A DNA stretch of 64,000 nucleotides from Gymnodinialimonas sp. 202GB13-11 (GCF_040932485.1 NZ_JBFRBH010000001.1:2964212-3028211), one strand, 5' to 3'; shown: positions 52,282 through 63,084, counted from the first letter of the stretch. Translations and numbers: made by a program. The notes: a model not told the origin generated them from the sequence alone.

Positions 52282-52984
52282 TCAGATCGACATAACGTTG
52301 ACGTGCCGCAGGCAGGGGGCGGTCCCCGAGGCTCTTCGCAAGCTGATGAGTCAAGAAGTATCCGGTCGTTTGCAGCGCCAGGGACACATCCCTTGGTGTC
52401 GACGGCTCGCCGCGCAACACCGGAGGCAGTGGCAAAAGGCGATCCACCCACTCTCCTGCTGCGCCGCGCGACACCGCTCGGCCCGACTTGGGCGACACAT
52501 AGACAAGCTCTTCGGTGGATCCGGTCACCGCACAGGCGCTGAGATCCAACCCGAACCCCATCTCCTCCAACAGCGCCATTTCCCATCCTAGATAGGCTTC
52601 CGCCCATTTCTCCGCCCCCAATCCGTCGAGCAGAGCAACGGAGCGCGCATAAAGCGCTGGATAGGGCGCGCGTTCAGGCAGGGTGAAGGACAGAAGCGCG
52701 CAAACAGCCGTCATGCCTGCCAGCGCGGTGCGATCATCAAGAACCTCGGCCGCACGGCTTTGCCTGAGTTCAACCGTGAAGCTGCCGATATGCTCGGACA
52801 AGCGCGCCTTCCACGTGGCATCGAGCTGCGCCCCGACCTGTAATAGTGGGGCCATCTTGCGCGACGCCCCACCGCGTACAACGCCCAAATGCCGCCCATG
52901 CTCAGCTGTGAACAGCTCCACAATCGCCGCGGATTCTCCGTGGCGGCGCAGTGCAATCAAGATGCCATCGGCACGCCACTCCAT
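52229..52984 (-). CDS. recO: DNA repair protein RecO
   Basis: This 251-aa protein loads RecA on single-stranded DNA as part of the RecFOR pathway. It begins [20 protein letters not shown], with the OB-fold segment [19 protein letters not shown], and has the C-terminal helical part with [20 protein letters not shown]. The start at 52984 is used because upstream in-frame codons to 53158 are not part of the fold. It overlaps thpR convergently by 53 bp and is separated from era, its usual neighbour, by two genes. Confidence 0.92.
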   Translation of the reverse strand: MEWRADGILIALRRHGESAAIVELFTAEHGRHLGVVRGGASRKMAPLLQVGAQLDATWKARLSEHIGSFTVELRQSRAAEVLDDRTALAGMTAVCALLSFTLPERAPYPALYARSVALLDGLGAEKWAEAYLGWEMALLEEMGFGLDLSACAVTGSTEELVYVSPKSGRAVSRGAAGEWVDRLLPLPPVLRGEPSTPRDVSLALQTTGYFLTHQLAKSLGDRPLPAARQRYVDLISRADSQPKPRAPRHGV

Positions 52985-53019
52985 GCGTGCAACTATCCGG
53001 CAGTCGGGTGCTGTTGTCG

Positions 53020-53038
53020 ATCCACACCCTGTGGATAA
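53020..53038 (-). promoter_or_regulatory. DnaA-box pair upstream of recO
   Basis: The minus-strand sequence TTATCCACA at 53030-53038 is a perfect DnaA box. A second, weaker copy lies inverted at 53018-53026, so that ATCCACA (53020-53026) and TGTGGAT (53030-53036) form a 7-bp inverted repeat with a CCC centre. It sits 36-55 bp upstream of the recO start. Binding is not shown. Confidence 0.45.
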
Positions 53039-53088
53039 AATTTTGCAGGCTGCTGGAAACGCGCTCAGACAAATGGCATGGATCACCC

Positions 53089-53706
53089 ATGTTTCCCGCA
53101 CTCCCCCTTCGCGCCCGTATTTCGGCCTTTCTGATCGCCAGCGTCTCGGTGGCGTCACTGGTGGGGATTTACGCGTTTAATCTGCAAACAGACCGCTATG
53201 GGTCTGAATGGGCCACCATCTGGGGCATGGCCCGATTCTTCACAATCCTCAGCCACGTTCTGATCGTGCTGACGTTTCTGGCGGCGACCTTCCGCCGCGA
53301 AGGCATCGGCGCGCCATGGGTTGCCGCACTGACACTGACAATCGTTTTGGTCGGGGCCGTTTATCATGCACTTCTGCGCGGGATCACTGAGTTTACCGGG
53401 ATCGGATACTGGGCAGATATCGGTCTGCACACCGTGGTCCCAATCGCGGTTTTGCTCTGGTGGCTGGCCTTCGCACCCAAGGGCCGGCTGCGCTATGGGG
53501 ATCTGCCGATGTTCATCATGTGGCCCTGCGTCTACGTCGCCTATGCCTTGGGGCGTGGTGCTTCAGATGGGATATATCCCTATCCGTTCATGAACGTCGC
53601 CGAGATTGGCCCACTTGCCGTGGCCACGAATCTGGCGGGCCTTCTGCTGGCGCTTTTGCTTGGTGGCGTGATCTTCGTGATGATCGGGCGCTTCGCAGAC
53701 AGGTGA
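53089..53706 (+). CDS. Pr6Pr-family membrane protein
   Basis: This 205-aa protein has six membrane segments and matches the Pr6Pr (FAR-17a/AIG1-like) family: a start [20 protein letters not shown], then [40 protein letters not shown] and [20 protein letters not shown]. The function is not known; eukaryotic relatives AIG1/ADTRP hydrolyse certain lipids through Thr and His. The start at 53089 is used. It is divergent from recO. Confidence 0.82.
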   Translation: MFPALPLRARISAFLIASVSVASLVGIYAFNLQTDRYGSEWATIWGMARFFTILSHVLIVLTFLAATFRREGIGAPWVAALTLTIVLVGAVYHALLRGITEFTGIGYWADIGLHTVVPIAVLLWWLAFAPKGRLRYGDLPMFIMWPCVYVAYALGRGASDGIYPYPFMNVAEIGPLAVATNLAGLLLALLLGGVIFVMIGRFADR

Positions 53707-53818
53707 GACGTGGCGCCGCGCTATGCGCGCATCCGGTCTCTTATCTGGCGCAAAGCCAGAGACCGAAACGAGGCGCGTCCGCGACGGTTTTGCATTTTCA
53801 GAAAGAAGTTGGGGGGAG

Positions 53819-54154
53819 TCACTCCAGACCGGGCGCATCCAACAAATGGCGACCGGCTCGATCTTCGACTTCGATCACCCACAGGTCTGGGTCAAAGTCA
53901 CGTTGCCGGGCAACGGCTGCATCAACGTCTGCCTCCGGCCCTTCGGCAAGAACCATCCACTGCCGCGCACCGGTGAGCGGGTCAAAACTGCGTTGATGCA
54001 AAGTGGCCGTGCCATCCAGCGGCGATTGTTTGACAAGGATCGCACCAGCCGTGCCATCCCCCCGCGCCACCACAAAGGCTGGAATATCCTCGAGCCTCAG
54101 TCGCGCCAGATAGGCCGCAACCCAAAGATCTGCTGTCAGGCGCGGGCCGCTCAT
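53819..54154 (-). CDS. DUF1491 family protein
   Basis: This 111-aa protein fits DUF1491, an alphaproteobacterial family of unknown function: RLTADLWVAAYLARLRLEDI, FVVARGDGTAGAILVK and RQRDFDPDLWVIEVEDRAGR. It overlaps the end of era by 4 bp (ATGA) and is the last gene of the acpS-lepB-rnc-era run. Its conservation beside era suggests a role tied to RNA or ribosome assembly, but no evidence shows this here. Confidence 0.8.
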   Translation of the reverse strand: MSGPRLTADLWVAAYLARLRLEDIPAFVVARGDGTAGAILVKQSPLDGTATLHQRSFDPLTGARQWMVLAEGPEADVDAAVARQRDFDPDLWVIEVEDRAGRHLLDAPGLE

Positions 54155-55059
54155 GCGTTTCCGTCTTTGAAATCCAGCCCCATTTCGGAATAACGCTCCG
54201 CCTCGTCCAGCCAGTTCGGGCGCACCTTCACTTGCAGAAACAGGTGCACCGGATGGCCCGCAAACTCCGCAATCTCTTCACGCGCGGCTTTCGAGACCGC
54301 CTTGATCGTCTCACCGCCCTTGCCCAACACGATGCCCTTATGGCCGTCCCGCGCGACGTAGATGATCTGCTCGATCCGGGCCGAGCCGTCTTTCTTGGCC
54401 TCCCAACTCTCCGTCTCCACGGTCAGCTGATAGGGCAGCTCCTGATGCAGGCGCAGCGTCAGCTTCTCGCGCGTCATCTCGGCGGCGATCATGCGCATCG
54501 GAAGATCGGCAATCTGATCCTCAGGGTACAGAAAAGGCCCTTCCGGCACTTCACCGGCCAGCCATTTGCGCAAATCCTCCACGCCGTGACCCTTCTCTGC
54601 CGAGATCATGAAGGTCTCTGCAAACTCAAACGCGCCGTTAAGGTCCTCGGTCAGCTTCAGTAGCGCCTTGGCCTCCACCCGGTCGATCTTGTTGATCGCC
54701 AGCGCGATATTGCTAGCCTGCGTCCGCTCCGCCAGACCATCCAGAATGGCCCGCACCCCTTCGGTCAACCCGCGATGGGCCTCAACCAGCACAACAACCA
54801 CATCGGCATCCGCCGCCCCCGTCCACGCCGCCGCGACCATGGCCCGATCCAGCCGCCGCTTTGGGCGGAACAGGCCCGGCGTATCGACGAAAATCAGCTG
54901 GCTCTCCCCCTCCATCGCGACACCGCGAATGCGCGCGCGCGTGGTCTGCACCTTGTGCGTCACGATGGAGACTTTCGCCCCCACCATGCGGTTCAGTAGC
55001 GTGGATTTGCCCGCATTGGGCTCTCCGATCAGGGCAACGAAACCGGCGCGGGTGGTCAT
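54151..55059 (-). CDS. era: GTPase Era
   Basis: This 302-aa protein is a ribosome-assembly GTPase that binds 16S rRNA near its 3' end. GEPNAGKST (12-20) is the P-loop, DTPG and NKID the other G motifs, and the C-terminal KH domain is IEQIIYVARDGHKGIVLGKG and following. It lies 66 bp after rnc and overlaps DUF1491. Confidence 0.97.
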   Translation of the reverse strand: MTTRAGFVALIGEPNAGKSTLLNRMVGAKVSIVTHKVQTTRARIRGVAMEGESQLIFVDTPGLFRPKRRLDRAMVAAAWTGAADADVVVVLVEAHRGLTEGVRAILDGLAERTQASNIALAINKIDRVEAKALLKLTEDLNGAFEFAETFMISAEKGHGVEDLRKWLAGEVPEGPFLYPEDQIADLPMRMIAAEMTREKLTLRLHQELPYQLTVETESWEAKKDGSARIEQIIYVARDGHKGIVLGKGGETIKAVSKAAREEIAEFAGHPVHLFLQVKVRPNWLDEAERYSEMGLDFKDGNA

Positions 55060-55125
55060 GGGCGATCCTTGGCAAGTTGGGGTCGAGGCGGCATAGCCGG
55101 ATTCAGCTCGCGACGTAAGGGGCGA

Positions 55126-55803
55126 CTAGTCCAAGCGTCCCAGCAGGTCTTTGGCCGCCGCCTGTTCGGCCTGCCGCTTGGCCTTGGCCTCGGCCTCGGC
55201 ACTTTCACCACTGGGCAGGGTCACACGAATGCGAAAGATCGGTGCATGATCGGGGCCGGAGCGGGCCACCTCTTCATAGACCGGCGGCGTCATCCGCCGC
55301 GCCTGCGCCCATTCCTGAAGCGCCGTCTTCGCATCCCGCGCATCTTCCTCAACCGAGGCGATGCGATCCCCCCACAGCCGCAGGATAAGCGCCTTTGCAT
55401 CCGCAAAACCGGCATCCAGATAGACGGCCGCAATAACGGCCTCCATCGCATCGCCAAGCAAAGCCATACGGCGACGCCCGCCCGCACTCATCTCGGATTT
55501 ACCAAGGCGCATGGCAGCACCCAGATCAATCTCGCGCGCGACGTCCGCGCAGGTCTCCTTGCGGACAAGCGCGTTGAAGCGCGGGGCCAGCTGGCCTTCC
55601 TTGGCCTCAACATCTGCGGCCAGAACCGCCTCAGCCATCACAAGGCCCAACACACGGTCGCCCAAAAATTCCATGCGCTGATTGTCGGGCCGTGTCGGCG
55701 AAGACAGCGAGGAATGCGTCAGCGCGCGTTGCAACAGGGCCGGGTCCGCGAAATCGTGTCCCAGCCGCCCCATGAACGCAACGAGATCCTTACCTGGCTT
55801 CAC
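55126..55803 (-). CDS. rnc: Ribonuclease III
   Basis: This 225-aa enzyme cuts double-stranded RNA, including rRNA precursors. The catalytic segment is [20 protein letters not shown] near residue 43, with [19 protein letters not shown] downstream holding the second acidic residues. The C-terminal double-stranded RNA-binding domain is seen around 153-225. It starts with GTG and overlaps the lepB stop by 4 bp (GTGA). Confidence 0.97.
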   Translation of the reverse strand: MKPGKDLVAFMGRLGHDFADPALLQRALTHSSLSSPTRPDNQRMEFLGDRVLGLVMAEAVLAADVEAKEGQLAPRFNALVRKETCADVAREIDLGAAMRLGKSEMSAGGRRRMALLGDAMEAVIAAVYLDAGFADAKALILRLWGDRIASVEEDARDAKTALQEWAQARRMTPPVYEEVARSGPDHAPIFRIRVTLPSGESAEAEAKAKRQAEQAAAKDLLGRLD

Positions 55804-56579
55804 TCGATCTCCCGGAAGAAGCGATCCGATCGCCAGGTCCAGAAATAGACCATGCGCGCCCCGGCGGAGGAGAAGATGACACGATCCGCCCGACCCAGAA
55901 GGTTCTCGAACGGCACGAACCCAACACCACCGATGCTCTGCGGGAAGCGCGAGTCAATGGAATTGTCGCGGTTGTCACCCATGACAAAGTAATGCCCTTC
56001 AGGCACCACGAATTCCGGCGTGTTGTCGCCACGGGTCCCATCTTCGATGTTGAGGATCGAATGGGTCACACCGCCGGGCAAAGTCTCTGTCGCGCGCTCC
56101 TTCGTGCAAAGCGCGCCTTCACCCACAGGCGCGTTGCTGCACCGTGGCTGATGACCCTGCGGGCCTTGCGGGCCAACGACTTCCTCAAAATCAGGCTGCG
56201 GCGTGATTTCCACTGGCTCACCGTTCAGATGCAGTACACCGTCGATCATTTGTACCCGGTCGCCGGGAAGGCCGATCACACGCTTGATGAAATCGGTGCC
56301 ATTGGTCGGGTGGCGGAAAACAACCACATCGCCACGCTCCGGCTCAGAGCCAAAGATACGACCCTCGAACGGGCAGGCCGAAAACGGGCAGGAATGACGC
56401 GAATAGCCATAGGCCATTTTATTGACGAACAGGAAATCGCCGATCAACAGCGTGTCTTTCATTGACCCTGACGGGATCCAGAACGGCTGGAAAAACAGGG
56501 TGCGAAAGATGCCTGCGATCAACAAGGCCCAGAACACGGTCTTCACCGTCTCCATGATCCCGCCTTCGGATTTGGCCAT
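55800..56579 (-). CDS. lepB: Signal peptidase I
   Basis: This 259-aa membrane enzyme removes Sec and Tat signal peptides. The N-terminal anchor ([19 protein letters not shown]) is followed by the nucleophile Ser in [15 protein letters not shown], the general-base Lys in [13 protein letters not shown], and [11 protein letters not shown]. An insertion with three Cys ([15 protein letters not shown]) is usual in alphaproteobacteria. It begins 165 bp after acpS, and the spacer holds a GC-rich 7-bp hairpin without a T-run. Confidence 0.96.
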   Translation of the reverse strand: MAKSEGGIMETVKTVFWALLIAGIFRTLFFQPFWIPSGSMKDTLLIGDFLFVNKMAYGYSRHSCPFSACPFEGRIFGSEPERGDVVVFRHPTNGTDFIKRVIGLPGDRVQMIDGVLHLNGEPVEITPQPDFEEVVGPQGPQGHQPRCSNAPVGEGALCTKERATETLPGGVTHSILNIEDGTRGDNTPEFVVPEGHYFVMGDNRDNSIDSRFPQSIGGVGFVPFENLLGRADRVIFSSAGARMVYFWTWRSDRFFREIE

Positions 56580-56744
56580 GCTCTGGCTCTCCTGCCGTTA
56601 GATGTCGTTCGGGCGGTTCTGGCCCGCGCCCCTGCCCTAGTCAAGCAAAGCGGCGCCACTTTCGTGTCAGGACGCGGGTTCGCGCCAGCCCCTCGGGACG
56701 GCGGGAGGGGCGACGCGCCTTGCGCGAGCGTCTCCCCGACGTCC

Positions 56745-57197
56745 TCAGGACATACGCCGGGGCGCCCGCCGCTCAGGCACCGGGCGCAATTCCTCAACGT
56801 CCGCCGGCAAGGCCTCGATCACCACCATCGCCTGCGCCCAGGGGTGATCATCGGTCAGCGTCACATGGATCACGGCCACATGGCCCTCCGGTGTCATGGC
56901 GTCCAACCGCTCCTTGGCCCATCCCGTGACCTCCATCACCGGCTGACCCGTCCGCAAATTGCGCACCGCCATGTCTTTCCATGCAATCCCCATGCGCAGC
57001 CCTGTGCCCAAAGCCTTGGAGCAAGCTTCTTTCGCCGCCCACCGCTTGGCATAAACCGCCGGTGGCTCCGGTACCCGTTCGGCGCGGGCCTGCTCAACCT
57101 CGGTATAAACACGGTTGCGAAACCGGTCGCCAAACCGTTCCAGCGTGCGCTCGATCCGTTCGATATTGGCCAGGTCCGTACCGATCCCAAGGATCAT
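56745..57197 (-). CDS. acpS: Holo-[acyl carrier protein] synthase
   Basis: This 150-aa enzyme adds 4'-phosphopantetheine from CoA to acyl carrier protein. The family start is [20 protein letters not shown] (with metal-binding Asp8), and the second motif is [16 protein letters not shown]. Length is slightly above the typical 130, due to the C-terminal tail. It overlaps the upstream exported-protein gene by 4 bp (ATGA). Confidence 0.95.
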   Translation of the reverse strand: MILGIGTDLANIERIERTLERFGDRFRNRVYTEVEQARAERVPEPPAVYAKRWAAKEACSKALGTGLRMGIAWKDMAVRNLRTGQPVMEVTGWAKERLDAMTPEGHVAVIHVTLTDDHPWAQAMVVIEALPADVEELRPVPERRAPRRMS

Positions 57198-57634
57198 CGC
57201 AGCGTAACCGTCCCAGTCGCTTGGTTTACCGCAAAGGTCACGGGCCGCGTGCCACTGCCGTCCGCAAACGCAATTGGCACCGTGATGATCAACCCGGCTG
57301 ACGCATCGTAAACCGCCGTCGCCTGATTGATGAAGGCCTGCCCAAAGAACCGCGTCACGCCCGATGCATAAATCGCAGTGCAGCGACGGAACGGGCCACC
57401 TGCATCAGATGGCACCGGGTGCAACACACCCAGAGCCGCACCGCTGGCAACATTCGGGTCAATGAAGACCTCGAAGATACGGATCGCCCCGTTGGCAAAG
57501 GCTTGGGAGCTTTCCTCCCACGGCTCGGTGATCGTCATGGGCGTGAATTCAGGACCGCATTCGTCAACGACAAAGGCGCTGGCCGGTGCGGCCAAGGCGC
57601 AGATGGCGGTCAGGGTGGAAAGGGCTCTCTTCAT
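57194..57634 (-). CDS. Unknown exported protein coupled to acpS
   Basis: This 146-aa protein has a signal peptide ([20 protein letters not shown]) and a mature part with two Cys (VVDECGPEF and [11 protein letters not shown]). The start at 57634 places the signal at the N-terminus. Its stop overlaps the acpS start by 4 bp. It interrupts the otherwise conserved pdxJ-acpS neighbourhood, and is separated from pdxJ by 70 bp. No family was recognised. Confidence 0.7.
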   Translation of the reverse strand: MKRALSTLTAICALAAPASAFVVDECGPEFTPMTITEPWEESSQAFANGAIRIFEVFIDPNVASGAALGVLHPVPSDAGGPFRRCTAIYASGVTRFFGQAFINQATAVYDASAGLIITVPIAFADGSGTRPVTFAVNQATGTVTLR

Positions 57635-57704
57635 CGGACACTCCAAATTCATTGATCTCAATAGACCGGAACTTTTCCGCATCCGGGCCGCCCGCGCAAT
57701 GGCG

Positions 57705-58445
57705 CTAAACCCGCGCTGCATCCATGCGGGCGCGCATTCCCGCAATCGCCGCCTCAAGGCCCACGAACAGCGCCTCACCCATCAGGAAATGCCCGATGTT
57801 CAGCTCTCGCACCTCCGGCAGGGCGGCAATTGGCGCAACCGTGTCGTAGTTCAACCCGTGGCCCACGTGCACCTCAAGACCCAGATCGTGACCCAGCTTC
57901 ACCCCGTCCACAATCCGCGCAAGCTCTGCATCGCGCGCCTCGATATTCCCCTCACTGTCGAAATCCGTGTAAGCGCCCGAATGGATCTCGATCACCGGCG
58001 CACCGATCCGGGCAGCAGCTTCAATCTGCGACCGTTCGGCGGCGATGAAAAGTGACACGCGAATGCCCGCATCGCGCAGCGGCCCGATATAATGCGATAG
58101 CCGGTTCTGGTCGCCCGCCACCTCAAGCCCGCCTTCCGTCGTCCGCTCTTCCCGCTTCTCGGGCACGATGCACGCCGCGTGGGGCATATGCTGCAACGCG
58201 ATCCCCTGCATCTCGTCCGTCGCCGCCATCTCGAAATTCAGCGGAATGGAAATCGCCTCCATGATCGCCCCGATATCCGCATCTCGAATATGCCGACGAT
58301 CCTCCCGCAGATGCGCCGTGATCCCGTCGGCGCCCGCCTGCTCGGCCAGCACAGCCGCGCGCACCGGGTCCGGCGTGGCCCCGCCCCGCGCATTGCGCAG
58401 CGTCGCCACATGGTCGATGTTCACACCCAGCCTTAGCTTTTCCAT
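57705..58445 (-). CDS. pdxJ: Pyridoxine 5'-phosphate synthase
   Basis: This 246-aa enzyme condenses 1-deoxy-D-xylulose 5-phosphate and 3-amino-2-oxopropyl phosphate to make pyridoxine phosphate. The family start [19 protein letters not shown] holds the conserved Asp-His, followed by [17 protein letters not shown] and IEIHSGAY. Its start lies 4 bp after the DUF2062 gene, so the two are co-translated. Confidence 0.97.
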   Translation of the reverse strand: MEKLRLGVNIDHVATLRNARGGATPDPVRAAVLAEQAGADGITAHLREDRRHIRDADIGAIMEAISIPLNFEMAATDEMQGIALQHMPHAACIVPEKREERTTEGGLEVAGDQNRLSHYIGPLRDAGIRVSLFIAAERSQIEAAARIGAPVIEIHSGAYTDFDSEGNIEARDAELARIVDGVKLGHDLGLEVHVGHGLNYDTVAPIAALPEVRELNIGHFLMGEALFVGLEAAIAGMRARMDAARV

Positions 58446-58449
58446 CTGC

Positions 58450-59082
58450 TCACTCCGCTGCTTCCGCCTGCTGGCGGAGCTTGTCCATCTTCTTGCGCAG
58501 TCGCGCCGCGCGGCGGTTCTGATAGGCCCGGATCACCGGAACGCTCAGATAATAGCAAACGATCCCGCAGATCAGGCCGGGCAGAATACCCCCGACCGTC
58601 CAGGGCCACACCACCGTATCCCAGAAAATATGCAGCTCCCGCCACGAGGCCACATCATCTGTGAACATCGCCTTGAAGTTATGCCACAAATCGCCCGCCG
58701 CATTGCCAAACCGCGCGAACATGGAATCGTTGATTTCGCCATGCATCCGCGTGCCCAGCATGAAATGCCCGATCTCAAGCGAGATGAACGCGATCGGCAC
58801 ATAGGTCAGCGGATTACCTATGAACGTCGCCAATAACGAAGCGATGATCGACCCTCGCATGACCCGCGCCAGAAACGCGGCCAAAACGAAGTGCAGTCCG
58901 AAATAGGGGGTGAAAACAACAAACGCCCCGGCCATGATCCCGCGCGCAATCTGCTCTGGCGTGCCAGGCAGGCGCCGCATCCGGTGTTTGACATATTGCG
59001 CCGCACGCACCCAGCCGCCCCGGGGCCACAACGCCTCGAGGATCACACGATACCAGGGTCTGTAATCACGGCGTCTGAACAC
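58450..59082 (-). CDS. DUF2062 membrane protein
   Basis: This 210-aa protein has a basic N-terminus, then about four hydrophobic segments and the DUF2062 signature [20 protein letters not shown] and [19 protein letters not shown]. Start is GTG at 59082 with GGAAGG upstream. The function is unknown. Genes of this family often sit beside pdxJ or rsh in alphaproteobacteria, as here. Confidence 0.82.
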   Translation of the reverse strand: MFRRRDYRPWYRVILEALWPRGGWVRAAQYVKHRMRRLPGTPEQIARGIMAGAFVVFTPYFGLHFVLAAFLARVMRGSIIASLLATFIGNPLTYVPIAFISLEIGHFMLGTRMHGEINDSMFARFGNAAGDLWHNFKAMFTDDVASWRELHIFWDTVVWPWTVGGILPGLICGIVCYYLSVPVIRAYQNRRAARLRKKMDKLRQQAEAAE

Positions 59083-59203
59083 GCGCCGCCCCTTCCGTCA
59101 TGATGCTGTCCTAAGTCACAGATATGGACCGCATAACCCCGTTGAACAACTCTTGTTCCCGCGAAGCCATGCGCCTTCATGGTCGGCGTTGCATACGTGC
59201 CCG

Positions 59204-61372
59204 TCAGGGCCGCCGATCCAGATCACGAAACCGGTCCAGCGTGGCAACGTCGCCTTCGGCCTCAACTGCGATCATGACCGCATGCAGATGCTCTGCATCA
59301 CGCACATCCACATCAATCAGCAGACGGAAGAAATCCGGCTTCCGGTCTACGAAGTGCAGGTCCGATATATTCGCATTCTGCTCCCCGATCAGAGTGCAGA
59401 TCCGCCCGAGCACGCCATTCTCGTTCGAGATCGTCACATCCAGAGTCACATTGTGGATCGCGGCATGCCGACCCTCGGTCCAATGCAGATCAATCCAGCG
59501 ATCCGGCTGGTCGTCAAAGGCCGCTAAGGCTGCGCAGTCAATCGAATGCACCAACGGCCCTTTGCCCGGATAAGCAATCCCGATGATCCGCTCACCCGGA
59601 ACCGCCTGACAGCATTGCGCCCGCTGCGTGCGCGCGCCCGGCGGCAGGCCGATCACGGCGCGCGTCTCTTCGATTACCGCTTCGTCGCCCTTGTCGGCCA
59701 ATTCCGGGTAAAGCTGCTGCACCACGTCCCGCGCGCTCAGCTCAGCCGATCCGATCCGCGCCAGAACCTCGTCTGCATCTTTCAACGCCAGTGCCTTGGC
59801 CGCTGTCGAAAGCGCCTGATCCGTCGCCTTCTTGCCGAATTGCTCAAACGCCACTCGGGCCAGCTCACGGCCCAGCTTGATATAACGGTCCCGATCCACT
59901 TCGCGCAGCGAGCGTCGGATCGCGGCCTTGGCCCGGCCCGTCGTGGCAATGTCGATCCATGTGGCCTGCGGCGTCTGCCCCTCCGCGGTGATGATATCGA
60001 CCGATTGGCCGTTCTTCAGCCGCGTCCACAGCGGCACACGAATGCCGTCCACCTTGGCACCCACGCAGGAATGCCCGATCCGCGTGTGGATCGAATAGGC
60101 GAAATCAATCGGCGTCGCCCCACGCGGTAGCTTCACCACATCGCCTTTGGGCGTGAAGCAGAAGACCTGGTCCGAATACATCTCAAGCTTCACATGCTCG
60201 AGGAATTCGTCGTGGTCGTCGGCGTTCTCAAACCGCTCGGTCAGGCTTTCCAACCATTTGGCAGGATCGACGGCAAAGGGGTTCTGGACCCGCACACCGT
60301 CCCGATAGGCCCAGTGGGCCGCAACACCGGCCTCGGCCACTTCGTGCATCTGGCGGGTGCGGATTTGTACCTCCACCCGCTTCCCATCACGCCCGCTGAC
60401 GGTGGTGTGGATGGACCGGTAGCCGTTCGACTTCGGCTGGCTGATATAGTCCTTGAACCGCCCCGGCACCGATTTCCACCGCTGGTGGATCGCTCCCAGA
60501 ACGCGGTAGCAATCGTCTTCCGTCTCAGTAATCACGCGGAAACCGTAGATGTCGGACAACCGGCTGAAAGCCAGCTTCTTATCCTGCATCTTGCGCCAAA
60601 TCGAATAGGGCTTCTTCGCCCGCCCAAAAACCTGACCCGTCACGTTGTGCTTGGCCAGAACCAGATCAATATCGTCGGTGATTTTCGGGATCACGTCGCC
60701 CGTCTCACGTTGCAACGTGATGAACCGCCGCAAGATAGAAGACCGCGCCTCAGGATTGACCACCCGGAAGGAGAGGTCTTCGAGCTCCTCCCGCATCCAG
60801 TGCATGCCCATCCGCCCCGCCAAAGGCGCAAAGATGTCCATCGTCTCCTGCGCCTTCTGGCGCTGCTTCTCTGGGCGCATATGCCGGATCGTGCGCATGT
60901 TGTGCAGCCGGTCGGCCAGCTTGACCAGGATCACCCGCAGGTCCTTTGACATCGCCATGAACAGCTTGCGGAAATTCTCCGCCTGCTTGCTTTCACGGTT
61001 GCTGAGCTGCAGGTTCGTCAGCTTCGTGACGCCATCGACCAGCCCGGCGATTTCCTCGCCGAACCGATCCGCCACTTCCGTGTAGGTCGAGCGTGTGTCT
61101 TCAATCGTGTCGTGAAGAAGCGCCGTGACGATGGTGGCGTCGTCCAACTGCTGCTCCGTCAGGATTGCGGCGACGGCAACAGGGTGGGTGAAATACGGCT
61201 CACCAGAATGCCGCGTCTGCCCTTCGTGCATCTCGCGGCCATAGTCAAAGGCGCCGCGGATCAGCGCCTCGTTCGTGTTCGGATTGTAGTTGCGGATCAG
61301 GCTGAGCAGATCGTCGGCGTCGATGGCCTCATCGGCGCCGGTGCTATGATCGAGCGCAGCCTGCCTGTTCAC
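59204..61372 (-). CDS. Bifunctional (p)ppGpp synthase/hydrolase (Rsh)
   Basis: This 722-aa enzyme makes and degrades (p)ppGpp. The HD hydrolase part is [20 protein letters not shown] and [10 protein letters not shown] near residue 87. The synthetase part has [13 protein letters not shown] and [22 protein letters not shown] ([20 protein letters not shown]) and C-terminal ACT domains follow. Start is GTG at 61372 and overlaps the rpoZ stop by 4 bp. In this clade the single Rsh usually serves both RelA and SpoT roles. Confidence 0.95.
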   Translation of the reverse strand: MNRQAALDHSTGADEAIDADDLLSLIRNYNPNTNEALIRGAFDYGREMHEGQTRHSGEPYFTHPVAVAAILTEQQLDDATIVTALLHDTIEDTRSTYTEVADRFGEEIAGLVDGVTKLTNLQLSNRESKQAENFRKLFMAMSKDLRVILVKLADRLHNMRTIRHMRPEKQRQKAQETMDIFAPLAGRMGMHWMREELEDLSFRVVNPEARSSILRRFITLQRETGDVIPKITDDIDLVLAKHNVTGQVFGRAKKPYSIWRKMQDKKLAFSRLSDIYGFRVITETEDDCYRVLGAIHQRWKSVPGRFKDYISQPKSNGYRSIHTTVSGRDGKRVEVQIRTRQMHEVAEAGVAAHWAYRDGVRVQNPFAVDPAKWLESLTERFENADDHDEFLEHVKLEMYSDQVFCFTPKGDVVKLPRGATPIDFAYSIHTRIGHSCVGAKVDGIRVPLWTRLKNGQSVDIITAEGQTPQATWIDIATTGRAKAAIRRSLREVDRDRYIKLGRELARVAFEQFGKKATDQALSTAAKALALKDADEVLARIGSAELSARDVVQQLYPELADKGDEAVIEETRAVIGLPPGARTQRAQCCQAVPGERIIGIAYPGKGPLVHSIDCAALAAFDDQPDRWIDLHWTEGRHAAIHNVTLDVTISNENGVLGRICTLIGEQNANISDLHFVDRKPDFFRLLIDVDVRDAEHLHAVMIAVEAEGDVATLDRFRDLDRRP

Positions 61373-61722
61373 TTCTGGCCCTGAGCTTCCATGAGCGCGC
61401 GCAGCATCTGCTCTTCGCTCATGTCATCCTGGGCCGGGCGATCCTGCTCGACACCCTGCAGAAGCGCCATGGCATCTTCTTCCGGCTCGTCGACTTCGAT
61501 CTGGGTCTGATGGCTCTCGATCAGGCGCTCGAGCAGATCGTCGGCCTGCTGGGTTTCGTCTGCAATCTCACGCAGGGCAACGACGGGATTCTTGTCGTTG
61601 TCGCGGTCAATGGTCAGCGGATCACCAGCGGAAATCTCACGCGCGCGATGCGACGCAAGCATCACCAGCTCAAACCGGTTCGGGACCTTATCAACGCAAT
61701 CTTCAACCGTGACGCGGGCCAT
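61369..61722 (-). CDS. rpoZ: RNA polymerase omega subunit
   Basis: This 117-aa subunit helps beta' fold and can mediate ppGpp effects. The family core [34 protein letters not shown] is present, followed by an acidic tail. It starts at 61722 with a visible promoter upstream (61765-61793) and is translationally coupled to rsh. Confidence 0.95.
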   Translation of the reverse strand: MARVTVEDCVDKVPNRFELVMLASHRAREISAGDPLTIDRDNDKNPVVALREIADETQQADDLLERLIESHQTQIEVDEPEEDAMALLQGVEQDRPAQDDMSEEQMLRALMEAQGQK

Positions 61723-61764
61723 GGGGGCACTCCAGACGTGTAGAACAGATGGATTAGAGCGGCC

Positions 61765-61793
61765 TACATAGTGGCCAATCCCTTTATTGACAA
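61765..61793 (-). promoter_or_regulatory. Promoter of rpoZ-rsh
   Basis: On the minus strand TTGTCA (61788-61793), a 17-bp spacer and TATGTA (61765-61770) give a start near 61757, about 35 nt before rpoZ. Both boxes match at five and four of six positions. Confidence 0.65.
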
Positions 61794-61806
61794 CCTGATT
61801 CCACCC

Positions 61807-62382
61807 TCAACCCAAGGGGCAGATTGTTTCCAATTCTTCCGGGTCGAGCGCGTCCAGCATGGCGCGCACCGAAAGCCCCGTCGACGGGTCCACCCAATCG
61901 GGCGCAACATCGGCCAGCGGCACCAACACAAAGCCACGGTCGGCCAGCCTCGGATGCGGCAGGATCAACTGATCCGGTACCACCTTCGCAGCCTCTTCCG
62001 GCGACAAGGCCGCCCACTCGGCGCGCACCTCAGGGCTTGGCAGAACCGCATCGCCAAACCCGATCAAATCAAGGTCCATCACCCGCGCTTCCCAGCGGTT
62101 GGCCCGCGTGCGCCCGAACTCTTCCTCAATACCGTGAAGGGCTTGCAGCAACGCTTCTGCCGAGCGGCGCCACATCACACGCATCGCGGCATTGACGAAA
62201 TCAGGCCCCGAACCTGCCGGGAAGGCAGGGGTGGAAAACAATCGGCTCCGCACCGCGCCCGGCCCACAAATCGCCTCGAGTCGATCCATCGCCAGCGGCA
62301 CGCTGTCTTCCGGCGGAATGTCGCCCGAAGGCAGGTTCGCGCCTAGCGCAATCAAGCCAGTCGTCGTGTCACCTGTATACAT
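61807..62382 (-). CDS. folK: 2-amino-4-hydroxy-6-hydroxymethyldihydropteridine diphosphokinase
   Basis: This 191-aa enzyme transfers pyrophosphate from ATP in folate synthesis. The family start GLIALGANLPSG is near residue 8, with FSTPAFPAGSGPDFVNAAMR, RANRWEARVMDLDLIGFGD, ILPHPRLADRGFVLVPLADV. The ATG at 62382 is preferred; an in-frame GTG at 62394 is possible and has a similar site. It is not coupled to folP or folB here. It is divergent from the NYN-domain gene. Confidence 0.93.
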   Translation of the reverse strand: MYTGDTTTGLIALGANLPSGDIPPEDSVPLAMDRLEAICGPGAVRSRLFSTPAFPAGSGPDFVNAAMRVMWRRSAEALLQALHGIEEEFGRTRANRWEARVMDLDLIGFGDAVLPSPEVRAEWAALSPEEAAKVVPDQLILPHPRLADRGFVLVPLADVAPDWVDPSTGLSVRAMLDALDPEELETICPLG

Positions 62383-62511
62383 GCCGTATTGCACCTGCCC
62401 CGTCGAACATCCATATTGGCATGCATCCCGTGCCGCGGGCGCCCGGCCTCACTCTCCGGACATTACTTTGCTTGCGGTGCATTACACTCACTCACGGGCT
62501 TTGGACATATT

Positions 62512-63084
62512 ATGTTTTATCGTGACGAACGTTTGGCGCTGTTTATCGACGGCTCCAACTTATACGCCGCTGCAAAAGCGCTTGGATTCGACATCGACTA
62601 CAAGCTGCTGCGGCAGGAATTCATGCAGCGCGGCAAACTCCTGCGGGCCTACTACTACACCGCCCTGCTTGAGAATGATGACTATTCGCCGATCCGGCCA
62701 CTGGTCGACTGGCTGCACTATAACGGCTTCACCATGGTCACCAAACCGGCCAAGGAATTCACCGACAGCCAGGGCCGCCGCAAGGTCAAAGGCAACATGG
62801 ATATCGAGCTGACGGTCGATGCCATGGAAACCGCCGAGCATGTTGATCACATCGTCCTGTTCTCAGGCGATGGCGATTTCCGGCCTCTGGTCGAAGCGCT
62901 CCAGCGCAGAGGGTGCCGCGTCTCCGTGGTCTCCACGATCCGGTCGCAGCCTCCGATGATCGCCGACGACCTGCGCCGGCAGGCCGACAATTTCATTGAG
63001 CTGGAAAGCCTCAAGGACGTAATCGGCCGCCCGCCACGTGAGCCTCGTCCGATGGACGACCACGCGGAAGAAGCCGTCGAATGA
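62512..63084 (+). CDS. NYN-domain (LabA-like) protein
   Basis: This 190-aa protein has an NYN/PIN-like nuclease fold: ALFIDGSNLYAAAKAL near residue 9, KGNMDIELTVDAM, and VLFSGDGDFRPLVEALQRRG with the acidic residues expected for a metal-dependent ribonuclease. The LabA family is known in the cyanobacterial clock output and in RNA turnover. The ATG at 62512 is chosen because it begins the domain. It overlaps the next gene by 4 bp. Confidence 0.88.
   Translation: MFYRDERLALFIDGSNLYAAAKALGFDIDYKLLRQEFMQRGKLLRAYYYTALLENDDYSPIRPLVDWLHYNGFTMVTKPAKEFTDSQGRRKVKGNMDIELTVDAMETAEHVDHIVLFSGDGDFRPLVEALQRRGCRVSVVSTIRSQPPMIADDLRRQADNFIELESLKDVIGRPPREPRPMDDHAEEAVE

Noticed and set aside
56580-56744. Terminator after acpS
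   Set aside because: There is a 7-bp GCCCCTC/GAGGGGC stem but with a 10-nt loop and no T-run; lepB probably shares the transcript.
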